Source of the DNA: Candidatus Omnitrophota bacterium
GTDB taxonomy: Bacteria > Omnitrophota > Gorgyraeia > Gygaellales > Profunditerraquicolaceae
Direction: 5' to 3'
Assembly (NCBI GenBank): GCA_023229385.1
Contig: JALNZI010000003.1
Location: 87,854-135,678, forward strand
Length of the DNA stretch: 47,825 bases
The translations under genes and the position numbers were made by a program. This document shows positions 37,863-45,103 of the stretch, piece by piece; within the stretch, counting starts at the first letter, position 1; each line of letters begins with the position of its first letter. Under the pieces are notes generated by a model. The model made no database searches. It was not told the DNA's origin and saw nothing but the letters and a program-made list of their open reading frames with translations.

Positions 37863-38222
37863 CTATGTAATATTTATCTTTTCCCATAAAAATGGTATAT
37901 AAGTTGCTCTTATTCCAACATTACCTAGAACATTAAGCATTGCTGCTGCTCCAATATTATTAGCAGTATGAATAAATATCTTGTCTGGAGCATGTTCTGG
38001 ATTATTTGCTATCCAATTAGCAACTTCATATCCAGTACCTTCACCAGGTACATCAAAAGTATCACCAAGATCATGATCTAACATGAGATAATCATACTTA
38101 TTATTTTTAAGAAGATCTATTGCTTCTTTAGGTATGTCTGTAAAAGTTACATTACAATCAATAAGACGCTTTTTAAATTGAAATATACGTTCAGCATTAT
38201 CTTCAAGTATTAGTATTTTCAT
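37863..38222 (-). CDS. Cyclic-phosphate processing receiver-domain (cREC) protein
   Basis: A stand-alone 119-residue receiver-like domain: MKILILEDNAERI (acidic pair at the end of strand 1), YDYLMLDHDLGDTFD (about residue 44, where H-D-L replaces the phospho-acceptor context) and KIFIHTANNIGAAAML (about 82, H replacing T/S). The DHD and HT-N residues are the hallmark of the cREC family predicted to process cyclic or 2',3'-cyclic phosphates. That chemistry fits RNA-end healing next to Ro60 and broken tRNA genes. Confidence 0.75.
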   Translation of the reverse strand: MKILILEDNAERIFQFKKRLIDCNVTFTDIPKEAIDLLKNNKYDYLMLDHDLGDTFDVPGEGTGYEVANWIANNPEHAPDKIFIHTANNIGAAAMLNVLGNVGIRATYIPFLWEKINIT

Positions 38223-38659
38223 TTTAATCTTTCATTTATAAGTTGACTTATTCTTTTACTATCAAACAAACCTTTAGTCTGAGACATAACTTGCTTTATT
38301 ACTAAACCCATTTCTTTTTTAGAAGTAGCATTTAAAGTTTTAATACTTTCGTTTATAATATCAGTTACTTCTTGTTCAGACATTTGTTTTGGTTGATATC
38401 TTTTGAGTATATCTATTTCATTTTGTTCTTTGGTTACTAGATCTTGTCTGTTGCCTTTAATGAACATTTCAATTGATTCTTCATGTTGTTTAATACTTTT
38501 GTTTACGATACTTATAACAAGATCATCTGTTATTTCTAAACGTTTATTAAGTTTTTGAAGTTGTATGTCTGAGTCTAGAGTTCTTAGAACAGTAGTTTCA
38601 CCGTTTTTAGTTTTCATACTTGTAATTATATCAAATTTAATTTGTTCATAAATAGACAT
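38219..38659 (-). CDS. GatB/YqeY-domain protein
   Basis: From the ATG at 38659 (AAAGGAA upstream) about 146 residues: YEQIKFDIITSMKTKNGETT, then EQNEIDILKRYQPKQMSEQE and KEMGLVIKQVMSQTKGLFD, ending in a short helix. This is the YqeY layout, a helical module related to the tRNA-binding tail of GatB. Its role is unclear but a tRNA link is commonly proposed, and a tRNA-Gly gene begins 17 bases upstream. Confidence 0.8.
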   Translation of the reverse strand: MSIYEQIKFDIITSMKTKNGETTVLRTLDSDIQLQKLNKRLEITDDLVISIVNKSIKQHEESIEMFIKGNRQDLVTKEQNEIDILKRYQPKQMSEQEVTDIINESIKTLNATSKKEMGLVIKQVMSQTKGLFDSKRISQLINERLK

Positions 38660-38675
38660 AAATGTTCCTTTAAAG

Positions 38676-38749
38676 TGCAGTAAGTAAGATTTGAACTTAC
38701 GATATTCTGTTTGGAAGACAGACTCCTTAACCAACTGGGATATTACTGC
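38676..38749 (-). tRNA. tRNA-Gly(TCC)
   Basis: A normal cloverleaf of 74 bases: acceptor GCAGTAA/TTACTGC, D-arm TCC-CAGTTGGTTAA-GGA, anticodon arm TCTGT-CTTCCAA-ACAGA (U33, anticodon TCC), T-arm GTAAG-TTCAAAT-CTTAC, discriminator A; CCA is not encoded. It serves as internal proof that conventional tRNA order exists in this genome. Its 5' end overlaps the stop of the upstream gene by 7 bases. Confidence 0.92.
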
Positions 38750-39051
38750 ATAAAAGTTATAGGTGATTGAAATTCTTTGTTTTCTTTTTTTTCAGGAAGA
38801 ACTTTAGCTAAAATGAGTTCTCGTTCAATGACTTCTATAAATATACGATTCCAAGCGCTATCAATAGATAATAAAATAAGTTCATTATTAGCTATAAATA
38901 TTAATTTTTTATGATAACCTTTTTTTGTTTTTTCATTATAAATTTCAGTTATATTATTTTTATTTAAAAATTCTGTTAATTCATTATAGTTTATGCTTTT
39001 ATAATTTTGTTTAAAATCATTATCAACTGATAATATACATAATTTTTTCAT
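38743..39051 (-). CDS. Hypothetical 102-residue protein
   Basis: An alpha/beta protein starting MKKLCILSVDNDFKQNYKS with AWNRIFIEVIERELILAKV in the second half, basic C-terminus. No recognised motif. The gene stop lies inside the tRNA-Gly acceptor strand and its start is just after the 43-residue zinc protein. Confidence 0.6.
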   Translation of the reverse strand: MKKLCILSVDNDFKQNYKSINYNELTEFLNKNNITEIYNEKTKKGYHKKLIFIANNELILLSIDSAWNRIFIEVIERELILAKVLPEKKENKEFQSPITFMQ

Positions 39052-39053
39052 AT

Positions 39054-39185
39054 TTATTCAATCAATTCTTCAAAGAGATCATTAAGATTTTGTTCTTCAT
39101 TAAAACTTTCAGCACAAGCAGTACATAAATCTTCACTATCACATTCATCTGGTTCAATAACGTCACCACAGCAACTACAATACAT
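39054..39185 (-). CDS. 43-residue cysteine-rich zinc protein
   Basis: MYCSCCGDVIEPDECDSEDL then CTACAES: a CxCC...CxxC arrangement suited to one zinc ion, followed by an acidic helix. The TAGAGGAG site before the ATG supports expression. Tiny acidic zinc ribbons of this kind occur in many phages with unknown function. Confidence 0.6.
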   Translation of the reverse strand: MYCSCCGDVIEPDECDSEDLCTACAESFNEEQNLNDLFEELIE

Positions 39186-39188
39186 ATA

Positions 39189-39782
39189 TTACTCCTCTAG
39201 ATCTAATTTCATTTGATCTTTTAAGATCTTATTTTGTTTAATATCATAAAGTTCTCTATCTTCATATCGATGTTTTGCTCTCCAACCCATAATTTTAGTA
39301 CCAATGTCCCAAAGTGCATTGCGTTTTATATGATGATAAAGTTCTGTTTTACAATAACTATATATTTCTACATAATTCTTTTTTATTATAGGCTTTATAT
39401 ATTGTCTAAGACTTGGAAGTAATCTTACTCCAAATATTATATCCGTATCATAATAAAATGATTTATTTGGTTCTTTATAAATTGTAGATTTATGGTCAAA
39501 ACATGATTTTTGTGAGATACTTAATTTATCAAATATTTGTTTAGATATTATAAGTTCGGGTTCTTTATAGTCATCTAGAGTTTGTATATAAGTTTCTTTA
39601 AAAAGTGGTACAATTTCACAAAGTTCTTTTCCTAAAGGGTGTTTTTTACCAGTTCGACTGACTGTATATTTAACTACATAACCTTTTTGATTATAAAAAT
39701 CCTTTTCTCTGTTTTCAGTAGAACTATCTTTGAGTATTTTTCTTATCTTTTTATGTTTATAATATTTTTTACTTTTAAACAT
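39189..39782 (-). CDS. Hypothetical basic protein, 197 residues
   Basis: The N-terminus is lysine/tyrosine-rich (KSKKYYKHKKIRKILKD), followed by a mixed domain with a conserved-looking TDIIFGVRLLPSLRQYI and a C-terminal helical tail. It might bind nucleic acid through its basic end. A 225-base structured RNA forms its entire 5' leader, ending 18 bases before the ATG. Confidence 0.6.
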   Translation of the reverse strand: MFKSKKYYKHKKIRKILKDSSTENREKDFYNQKGYVVKYTVSRTGKKHPLGKELCEIVPLFKETYIQTLDDYKEPELIISKQIFDKLSISQKSCFDHKSTIYKEPNKSFYYDTDIIFGVRLLPSLRQYIKPIIKKNYVEIYSYCKTELYHHIKRNALWDIGTKIMGWRAKHRYEDRELYDIKQNKILKDQMKLDLEE

Positions 39783-39799
39783 TATATCTCCAAATAAAC

Positions 39800-40024
39800 T
39801 AAATGTAGTTCTTTTATATGTTCAATTTCTTTCCAGAGCTGGATAAATGACATTGTAACATTGTTGTCTAACACTTCTATTAATAGCTAATTAATAGTCA
39901 TTCCAGATGCGCCTTTAACAATATTATAAGTTCTACTAAAATCGCGTTATGGGTTTAGGCAGTGTCCCATTAGTATACTATTATAATATTATAACCTAAG
40001 TTATATATAAAAGAACTACATTTA
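39800..40024 (-). ncRNA. 225-base highly structured RNA closed by a 20-base helix
   Basis: A perfect 20-base helix (39800-39819 with 40005-40024) encloses two domains. Domain I is an elongated hairpin: AATATTATAA/TTATAATATT, TACTA/TAGTA and ATGGG/CCCAT around a 12-base loop. Domain II is CTGGAATGAC with GTCAT-TTA-TCCAG, holding the hairpins CTATTAAT-TAGCT-ATTAATAG and TGTT-AGAC-AACA. The helix starts two bases after one stop codon and ends 18 bases before the next ATG. There is no tRNA, riboswitch or intron signature I recognise. Confidence 0.65.
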
Positions 40025-40026
40025 AG

Positions 40027-40242
40027 TTACCAATTGTATCTTTTATGACAATATATGATTCCAATAGTCATACATATTGATCCAATTATAGTAGAATAAA
40101 TAGCATTCCAATGCATATTTGTTTCAATAGCAAACCCAAGAGCTACTAGAAATGCTGAAACACCAAATATAAAACTAAATAATCCTAAAGAATCTTTAAT
40201 AAAAGTATAATCTTTTTTAACTAATTCTTTTTCTTTTAACAT
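40027..40242 (-). CDS. Small two-span membrane protein
   Basis: The 71-residue protein has a basic N-terminus (MLKEKELVKKDYTFIKDS), two hydrophobic helices (LFSFIFGVSAFLVALGFAI and IYSTIIGSICMTIGIIY) and a short basic end (CHKRYNW). Both ends probably face the cytoplasm. No holin-specific feature. It is followed immediately by the 225-base RNA. Confidence 0.65.
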   Translation of the reverse strand: MLKEKELVKKDYTFIKDSLGLFSFIFGVSAFLVALGFAIETNMHWNAIYSTIIGSICMTIGIIYCHKRYNW

Positions 40243-40250
40243 AATATCTC

Positions 40251-41369
40251 CTATTCATATGTTCTTATTACAATTCCACGAGCATGACAAGGAATTAAAT
40301 CTTTCGAAAAATATTGGAATCTTACTGTCAAAGGTTGACCAATAAGAGAATTAATATTATCTAACCATTCCTTTCTCTTACTACGACTACCTTTTGGTCT
40401 AACGTCAAACTCTTTACCTTCTTTAGTTTTACATCTAAATACAACGGTCCCAATATCATCACCGTCTGCACTTACACCACCAATAATTTCGAATTCATCC
40501 TCTAAGAAATCTTTTTTCTTGAGTAAATCTATACTACGATGGTTAAATTTATAAAGTCCATGTTTATTTCTGATCATTGATCCTTCAAAACCAAGACTTG
40601 TAAATTGTTTATGATATTTTTCAATATCTTCCATACATGTAACTTCATATGATGGAACTTCAACTAACTTTCCATATTTTCTAAATCCAAATTCATTTTT
40701 TTCTGTAGATTGGTTAAAAAACTCTTTAATAGTTTTATATCGATCGTCGTAGATTACTTCTTTTTTTGGAATATCAAATATCCAATATTCTAAATTTGGA
40801 GTATCTTTATTATATTTTTTACAAGCAGAAGTGATATCTTGTAATGGAAGACCGTGAAGATAAGCTTCACCATCTCCATTTTCTAATACTTTTAAAAGTT
40901 CTTTAGTATCTAGATGTAGATGTTCTAAAGCAGGATATTCTTTTCCTTTTTTAGATTTAAGTAGTATTTTATTATCTACTTCTTCTGAAGTTAATCTGTT
41001 ACCATCAAGTTTTGGACTAATATATGCTGGAAGTACTATTTTATGAGCATATTTAGTTATATTTTGAGCTTTCATTGGTAATGGTACTGTGATATTTATA
41101 TCTTCAATATCTTCTACATATCCTTCATCAAGTTTTTTATTAAGTTTACTTTGAGCTTCATTAAGACCTTGTTGCCAAGGAGTGGTCTCATTACTTTTTC
41201 CAATATTGACAGATTTAATTTCTTTAGAAGATGTAGTTTGTTTACCATCTTGATATCCATGTGTAACTTCTAATGTTACGGTTTCTCCAGTTTTATTTAC
41301 TTCACATTGCCATATTTTTGTCTTATCATTAGAAGCTTTAGCATATATTGGACCAAATTGTTGTTTCAT
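40251..41369 (-). CDS. ATP-dependent DNA ligase
   Basis: The catalytic domain has PAYISPKLDGNRL (motif I, Lys nucleophile about residue 113), NGDGEAYLHG (motif III), EYWIFDIP, GFEGSMIRN (motif IV, about 255) and LLKKKDFLEDEFEIIG (motif V), then an OB domain with FDVRPKG. The N-terminal 80 residues (IWQCEVNKTGETVTLEVTHG, a G-x-N-E-T-T-P segment) are WGR-like, as in several viral ligases. It seals nicks during replication and repair. 372 residues is a normal short viral size. Confidence 0.92.
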   Translation of the reverse strand: MKQQFGPIYAKASNDKTKIWQCEVNKTGETVTLEVTHGYQDGKQTTSSKEIKSVNIGKSNETTPWQQGLNEAQSKLNKKLDEGYVEDIEDINITVPLPMKAQNITKYAHKIVLPAYISPKLDGNRLTSEEVDNKILLKSKKGKEYPALEHLHLDTKELLKVLENGDGEAYLHGLPLQDITSACKKYNKDTPNLEYWIFDIPKKEVIYDDRYKTIKEFFNQSTEKNEFGFRKYGKLVEVPSYEVTCMEDIEKYHKQFTSLGFEGSMIRNKHGLYKFNHRSIDLLKKKDFLEDEFEIIGGVSADGDDIGTVVFRCKTKEGKEFDVRPKGSRSKRKEWLDNINSLIGQPLTVRFQYFSKDLIPCHARGIVIRTYE

Positions 41370-41377
41370 AATTATCC

Positions 41378-42037
41378 TTAATTAGTAAATAAACCTTTAC
41401 TAAAACTTTCAAGTTTAATATCATCATTTGATGTTGTTGATCGTGTACTCATATATCTTACTGAAGCAGTGTTAACATTATTCCACATATCTGTTGTTCC
41501 AGTAGAATCGCTAGAATATTTAAGTGAACTTCCTCCAGCTAAATTTAAAGTATATTTTACTACTGAAAGATCTTGATTAGCTCCGATGTAATTTATTGTC
41601 CATCGTTTTGTATCTAGACGTTCAGAGATCATTTCTGAAATTTGTTTACTGTTATATTCTACTGAACAGTTTTCTGCTCCATCACTTATGATTAAAATAA
41701 CGTAAGTTGTAAAATCATTATCAATTATGCTATTTTTCATTTCATTAAGTAATTTAGCAACACCGTCGTACATTGCTGTTGTACCATTAGGATTATAATC
41801 TTTATCTGTAAAATCAACGATGTTATTTATAGGTGTAGCATTAAACACTGTAGAAATATTATCTCTACTTGAAAATTTAACAAGGGTAAGTGTGGTTTCA
41901 ATGTCTGAAAACTTTTTATATTCTTGTATGTGTTCATTAAGTCCAGAAACCGTTTCTCGTCTGGAACTAGCCATACTACCACTTTCGTCTAGTGCAATGC
42001 CTATATGTACTATTTTTTTATCAGCTCTAAGATTCAT
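41378..42037 (-). CDS. VWA-domain protein, N-terminal MNLRAD
   Basis: After MNLRADKKIVHI the 219-residue protein is a single vWA domain: GIALDESGSMASSRRE (MIDAS D-x-S-x-S, about residue 17), LTLVKFSS, NGTTAMYDGVAKLL (MIDAS T, about 89) and VILIISDGAENCS (about 118). Metal-ion adhesion sites bind partner acidic residues and often pair with AAA+ ATPases. It is the second vWA here after Ro60. Tag codons AAT CTT AGA GCT GAT. Confidence 0.85.
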   Translation of the reverse strand: MNLRADKKIVHIGIALDESGSMASSRRETVSGLNEHIQEYKKFSDIETTLTLVKFSSRDNISTVFNATPINNIVDFTDKDYNPNGTTAMYDGVAKLLNEMKNSIIDNDFTTYVILIISDGAENCSVEYNSKQISEMISERLDTKRWTINYIGANQDLSVVKYTLNLAGGSSLKYSSDSTGTTDMWNNVNTASVRYMSTRSTTSNDDIKLESFSKGLFTN

Positions 42038-42568
42038 TGTATGTCCTCCAATGTGTTTGTTAATTTATTTGTCATTTCTACTAATTTATTAGAATCATCT
42101 ATTCTAAGATTAATAGTTTTTTTAATGTTCATATATTTTTGAATATCATTTACTTGTTCTTTAATATCTTTAAGTACTTGTTGATTTGTTTGAACATATG
42201 AACTTATACAATTTCTAATTTGAGTAAGATATTCTATATTTATTTCTAATTGTTCAAATTTTCTTATTTTATTAGTTATTTCTTTTGAATAATTAACAGT
42301 ATTATCTATATTATAACATCTATGATCTAGCTCAATTATAACATCTATGATCTAGCTCATTAACATCTATTTTTAAACTTTGTATAGATTCTTGTATTTC
42401 TTTGTATTGTTCTTGATTCATATCTAGTTCTTTTAGTAATAAACTTTCTATGATTTCTGTACATATTGGACAAAATTCATCAGAATTATGTCTATCAAGG
42501 ATACCTCTAAGTATTGTTTTATCATTTAGTGATATTCCTGGATGTGATGTTATAATATCTTTATTCAT
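42034..42568 (-). pseudogene. Helical gene split by a 25-base tandem duplication
   Basis: The first part (from the ATG at 42568) begins MNKDIITSHPGISLNDK and runs to NELDHRCYN followed by TGA at 42332-42334. After the second repeat copy the same residues ELDHRCYN reappear in another frame and continue IDNTVNYSKEITNKIRK to a stop at 42034, including KKTINLRIDDSN near the C-terminus. Removing one 25-base copy restores a single frame of about 170 residues. The N-terminal half is a paralogue of the neighbouring 83-residue protein. Real mutation, phase-variable switch or assembly error are all possible. Confidence 0.7.
42310..42359. repeat. 25-base tandem direct repeat, two copies
   Basis: Copy 1 at 42310-42334 and copy 2 at 42335-42359 are identical; each starts attataacatct and ends gatctagctca. 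The unit is not a multiple of three, so copy number changes switch the reading frame of the gene that contains it. Confidence 0.95.
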
Positions 42569-42816
42569 TTTAAGTTCTCTAATGCGCATTTAATATTATC
42601 TAGATCATATAAAATGCCGTCAATCTTTTCTTTATTTAAGGCTGGTTCTTCATGTATGTCATAATCAAATTTAAGTTCTTGATTAAGTAATGCATCAATA
42701 ATATCAGAGGCAATTGGTCCAAATTCATCAGTATTATATTTAGATAAGATATTATATAATATATTTTTATTTTCAAGAGTTATTTGATTATTACATGATA
42801 TGTATGATTTATTCAT
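42565..42816 (-). CDS. MNK-family 83-residue protein
   Basis: Starts MNKSYISCNNQITLENKNIL and has ILSKYNTDEFGPIASDIIDA. It aligns with the beginning of the adjacent broken gene (MNKDIITS..., ILDRHNSDEFCPICTEIIES), a tandem duplication with about half the residues shared. This copy is short and lacks the long coiled-coil C-terminus. Family function unknown. Confidence 0.6.
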   Translation of the reverse strand: MNKSYISCNNQITLENKNILYNILSKYNTDEFGPIASDIIDALLNQELKFDYDIHEEPALNKEKIDGILYDLDNIKCALENLK

Positions 42817-42831
42817 ATAAATCCTTTATAA

Positions 42832-42917
42832 TGCGGAAGGCGAGATTTGAACTCGCATGAAGCAATTGCTTCCTAAGATTTTAAGTCTTATTTGTAAACC
42901 AATTCCAACACAACCGC
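42832..42917 (-). tRNA. tRNA-Leu(TAA)
   Basis: An 86-base class II tRNA: acceptor GCGGTTG/CTTCCGC (two T.T mismatches), D-arm TTG-GAATTGGTTTA-CAA, anticodon arm TAAGA-CTTAAAA-TCTTA (U33, anticodon TAA), long variable arm GAAGCAATTGCTTC, T-arm GCGAG-TTCAAAT-CTCGC, discriminator A. The order of arms is conventional. UUA is expected to be a frequent Leu codon in this AT-rich genome, which would explain keeping it. Confidence 0.9.
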
Positions 42918-42923
42918 ATAAAA

Positions 42924-43226
42924 TTATTTAAATATTATTCCAGTAGATTTTTCTTCTTCTTTTTTATCAAAATTATAAGTTTCTACATATTTTCTATTAG
43001 GATCAGTACCATTAGGAAATGTTTTAGTACTAGTAATGTTTATAGGAAATTCTTCAACAATTTCTTCAATTACTTTTATTTTAACTATTTTAACGTGTTC
43101 ATCTAGATAATAACTACAAACATGTCTACTTCCATAACTAGCTTTACCTAGAGAAGTATAAAAATCTTGTTTACCAATAGAATTTCCATCTTTATTAATT
43201 ATTCTATAAGTTATATATTCTTTCAT
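42924..43226 (-). CDS. Hypothetical protein, about 100 residues
   Basis: I start at the ATG at 43226 (MKEYITYRIINKDGNSIG), which immediately follows the upstream stop, rather than 24 bases earlier inside that gene. The chain is beta-rich (VCSYYLDEHVKIVKIKVIEE) with a charged C-terminus (DKKEEEKSTG). No family recognised. Confidence 0.55.
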   Translation of the reverse strand: MKEYITYRIINKDGNSIGKQDFYTSLGKASYGSRHVCSYYLDEHVKIVKIKVIEEIVEEFPINITSTKTFPNGTDPNRKYVETYNFDKKEEEKSTGIIFK

Positions 43227-43227
43227 A

Positions 43228-43443
43228 TTAATTATAGTTAATTTCTGCAAATTTTATTGGTTTTGTAGATTTATGTTTTACATCAATACGTCGTTTAGCT
43301 AGACCACCAACCATGAGTTCATGTCCACCAATGAATTGATGAACATCATGCATCAGTTTTTGTAGGTCTTCTTGTTTTCCAATGAGATCGAATTTTGTTG
43401 TTTTTTTGTACAGGATTACTTTTTTGCTTTTTATTTCTTTCAT
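43228..43443 (-). CDS. Hypothetical 71-residue basic protein
   Basis: MKEIKSKKVILYKKTTKF is followed by GGHELMVGGLAKRRIDVKHK. A strong GGAGGTTTTAA site precedes the ATG. Lysine-rich ends suggest nucleic-acid contact. Overlaps the end of the upstream gene by nearly 100 bases; the clear ribosome binding site favours this start. Confidence 0.55.
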   Translation of the reverse strand: MKEIKSKKVILYKKTTKFDLIGKQEDLQKLMHDVHQFIGGHELMVGGLAKRRIDVKHKSTKPIKFAEINYN

Positions 43444-43615
43444 TTAAAACCTCCAGTTTTAGGTAATTAGATATTAAAAATTGTCTTGTTACTATGTATC
43501 TTACTGTTGTATTTATTTTACGAACTAAAAGTTTATTTATTTTTATAAAAGTGATTATAACATTATCTACTTTATTAGTTTTATTTACTAAGACATCACC
43601 AACTTTTAGTTTCAT
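43346..43615 (-). CDS. Hypothetical 89-residue protein, KOW-like start
   Basis: Begins MKLKVGDVLVNKTNKVDNVI, a G-D-x-(L/V) beta-barrel start like the MKDxLGxE family but not clearly homologous. The basic C-terminal 28 residues overlap the next gene in another frame and look like read-through sequence. No function assigned. Confidence 0.5.
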   Translation of the reverse strand: MKLKVGDVLVNKTNKVDNVIITFIKINKLLVRKINTTVRYIVTRQFLISNYLKLEVLNERNKKQKSNPVQKNNKIRSHWKTRRPTKTDA

Positions 43616-43636
43616 ATAATGTCCTTGTTAAATTAT

Positions 43637-43774
43637 TTATTCTTCTTGATAGGTTGTATCTTTCTTAGGTTTTTCTAGTTTATTTTGTTTTCGAAGTCTT
43701 CGAGATCTAGAAATAGGATCTTCGTCTTCTTCATTTAAAAGAAGATCCAATTCTTCTGGAGAAACCTTTGGCAT
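43637..43774 (-). CDS. 45-residue acidic/basic protein
   Basis: MPKVSPEELDLLLNEEDED then SRSRRLRKQNKLEKPKK: an acidic helix followed by a basic one, with a short Glu-rich end. It fills the space between two genes and starts 3 bases after the preceding stop. Probably a small adaptor or DNA mimic; no evidence beyond composition. Confidence 0.5.
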   Translation of the reverse strand: MPKVSPEELDLLLNEEDEDPISRSRRLRKQNKLEKPKKDTTYQEE

Positions 43775-43776
43775 AC

Positions 43777-44430
43777 CTAACCTTTCTGTTGAAACATTTT
43801 ACGTTTAAATGCACTTCTGTGACATTCGCAAAATTGTGGATATACAGATTGTCTTGAGTCATAAGTAATTAAAAAAGTATTAGAACATCTATTATTTAAT
43901 TTATTTAAAGCATGGCATCGTATTTTAAGGCTTTGACCATTATGCAATCTTTTTTTATATTTAATTGATAGTATGATATTTTTACCATCAGGATCTGATA
44001 AAACAGATCTTGGAATACTTTTATTATATAATTGTCGAGCTTCAATACATCTGATATCATCACAATATTTTTTTGTACCAATACCCATAAAAGTATTTAT
44101 ACATCCTACAAACTTACATATTTTAAGTCTTTTTTGATTTTTTGTAGGCCTTATATGTATTGGTGGATATCCACGTAGATTTAATATTTTTCCAGATTTA
44201 TTTCTGTATTTTTCGAGATATATATTATCGATTTCAAATTCTCCTGATAAAAGTGCATTTATACGTTCAAGATGTTTATTACATACTTCATAACCTTGAA
44301 TAGATATTCCATCATGCTTAAGTTTTCCAGTTATACAAAAATATGCTTGTGCTGGTTCATCACAAAACATACAAGTTTTACTTGTTATATCTAAACTATT
44401 TCCTCTTACAACTTGAACAACACATTCCAT
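43777..44430 (-). CDS. Multi-cysteine zinc-binding protein, internal ILNLRGYP
   Basis: From the ATG at 44430 (GAGGAAC upstream) about 217 residues with several knuckles: CMFCDEPAQAYFC, CNKHLE, ICKFVGC, CDDIRC and a C-terminal CECHRSAFKRK. The pattern suggests three or more zinc sites, as in RNA-binding or transcription-associated phage proteins. GKILNLRGYPPIH is a partial match to the recurrent peptide without the Asp. No family recognised. Confidence 0.6.
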   Translation of the reverse strand: MECVVQVVRGNSLDITSKTCMFCDEPAQAYFCITGKLKHDGISIQGYEVCNKHLERINALLSGEFEIDNIYLEKYRNKSGKILNLRGYPPIHIRPTKNQKRLKICKFVGCINTFMGIGTKKYCDDIRCIEARQLYNKSIPRSVLSDPDGKNIILSIKYKKRLHNGQSLKIRCHALNKLNNRCSNTFLITYDSRQSVYPQFCECHRSAFKRKMFQQKG

Positions 44431-44668
44431 TTTGTTCCTCAAATATCTTTCCGTAAGTATCTTCCCAATATTTGCGATATTTTGCTGCAAATTTTTCTAT
44501 CCATTCACAGCATGCTTGATCCTGAAGATCATGTCCACATTTTTCACTTTCAATCCATTTATGAATTTCTATTTCTTTTTTTTGATCTTCTAGAAACTTT
44601 TTAAACTTTGCGTCATTAAGTAACTTATGTTTTAAAGTTTTACTTTTTTTATAGTTTTTTACCAACAT
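44396..44668 (-). CDS. Lysine-rich helical protein with C-terminal cysteines
   Basis: About 90 residues from the ATG at 44668 (AGGTGAG upstream; a GTG six bases before is less likely). MLVKNYKKSKTLKHKLLND leads into long charged helices and a CCSSCKRK end. CGHDLQDQACCEW gives a second cysteine group, so a zinc site is possible. It overlaps the zinc protein downstream by 35 bases. Confidence 0.55.
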   Translation of the reverse strand: MLVKNYKKSKTLKHKLLNDAKFKKFLEDQKKEIEIHKWIESEKCGHDLQDQACCEWIEKFAAKYRKYWEDTYGKIFEEQNGMCCSSCKRK

Positions 44669-44675
44669 ACTCACC

Positions 44676-44837
44676 TCATGGTTTTAAAACTATTGTTTCG
44701 TTGTTATATTTGAATATAGCACAATATTTAACTGATGGTCTTAGCATTTCTAATACTGGAAAATCAAATATTGTAAGTTCTTTAGGTTTTTTATTACAAC
44801 CTATTCTTATATCATCTTTATATAAAATTATTGTCAT
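44676..44837 (-). CDS. 53-residue hypothetical protein
   Basis: MTIILYKDDIRIGCNKKPKE continues to FDFPVLEMLRPSVKY and ends TIVLKP. Beta-type alternation and a GGATAAAT site upstream support it. Separated by 8 bases from the next small gene. No family known. Confidence 0.5.
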   Translation of the reverse strand: MTIILYKDDIRIGCNKKPKELTIFDFPVLEMLRPSVKYCAIFKYNNETIVLKP

Positions 44838-44845
44838 ATTTATCC

Positions 44846-44983
44846 TTAATCGTAAATTATTATTTTAATTGGAATGTCATTTTTATAAATTATTTCACAT
44901 ATACATTTATATTTATACTCAAGTAAAAAGTTTTTGTCTTTACATTTTTCTATAAATTCGTTATAATTAAATATTTGTTTCAT
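44846..44983 (-). CDS. 45-residue hypothetical protein
   Basis: MKQIFNYNEFIEKCKDKNF, then a cysteine-bearing strand YKYKCICEIIY and KIIIYD. GGATATTT precedes the ATG. It is the first gene after a 101-base structured RNA, which may act as its leader. Confidence 0.5.
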   Translation of the reverse strand: MKQIFNYNEFIEKCKDKNFLLEYKYKCICEIIYKNDIPIKIIIYD

Positions 44984-44997
44984 AAATATCCATATAT

Positions 44998-45098
44998 TAA
45001 TATAAGAAAGGAAAGAGCACTAACTTACCTAGGTTTTGTTTTTTTGACGTTCAGTTCCCATTACTGACTTGTAGTGTTTTTGTTTTAATCCTATATTA
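44998..45098 (-). ncRNA. 101-base structured intergenic RNA
   Basis: TAATATA/TATATTA (44998-45004 with 45092-45098) and CACTA/TAGTG (45018-45022 with 45072-45076) form basal helices around a TCAGT-AATGGGA-ACTGA hairpin and a CCTAGG palindrome. It fills the space between the hydrolase stop and a small gene. It may be a leader or an attenuator; no named class recognised. The helices are shorter than in the 225-base RNA, so confidence is lower. Confidence 0.45.
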
Positions 45099-45103
45099 TA
45101 TTA

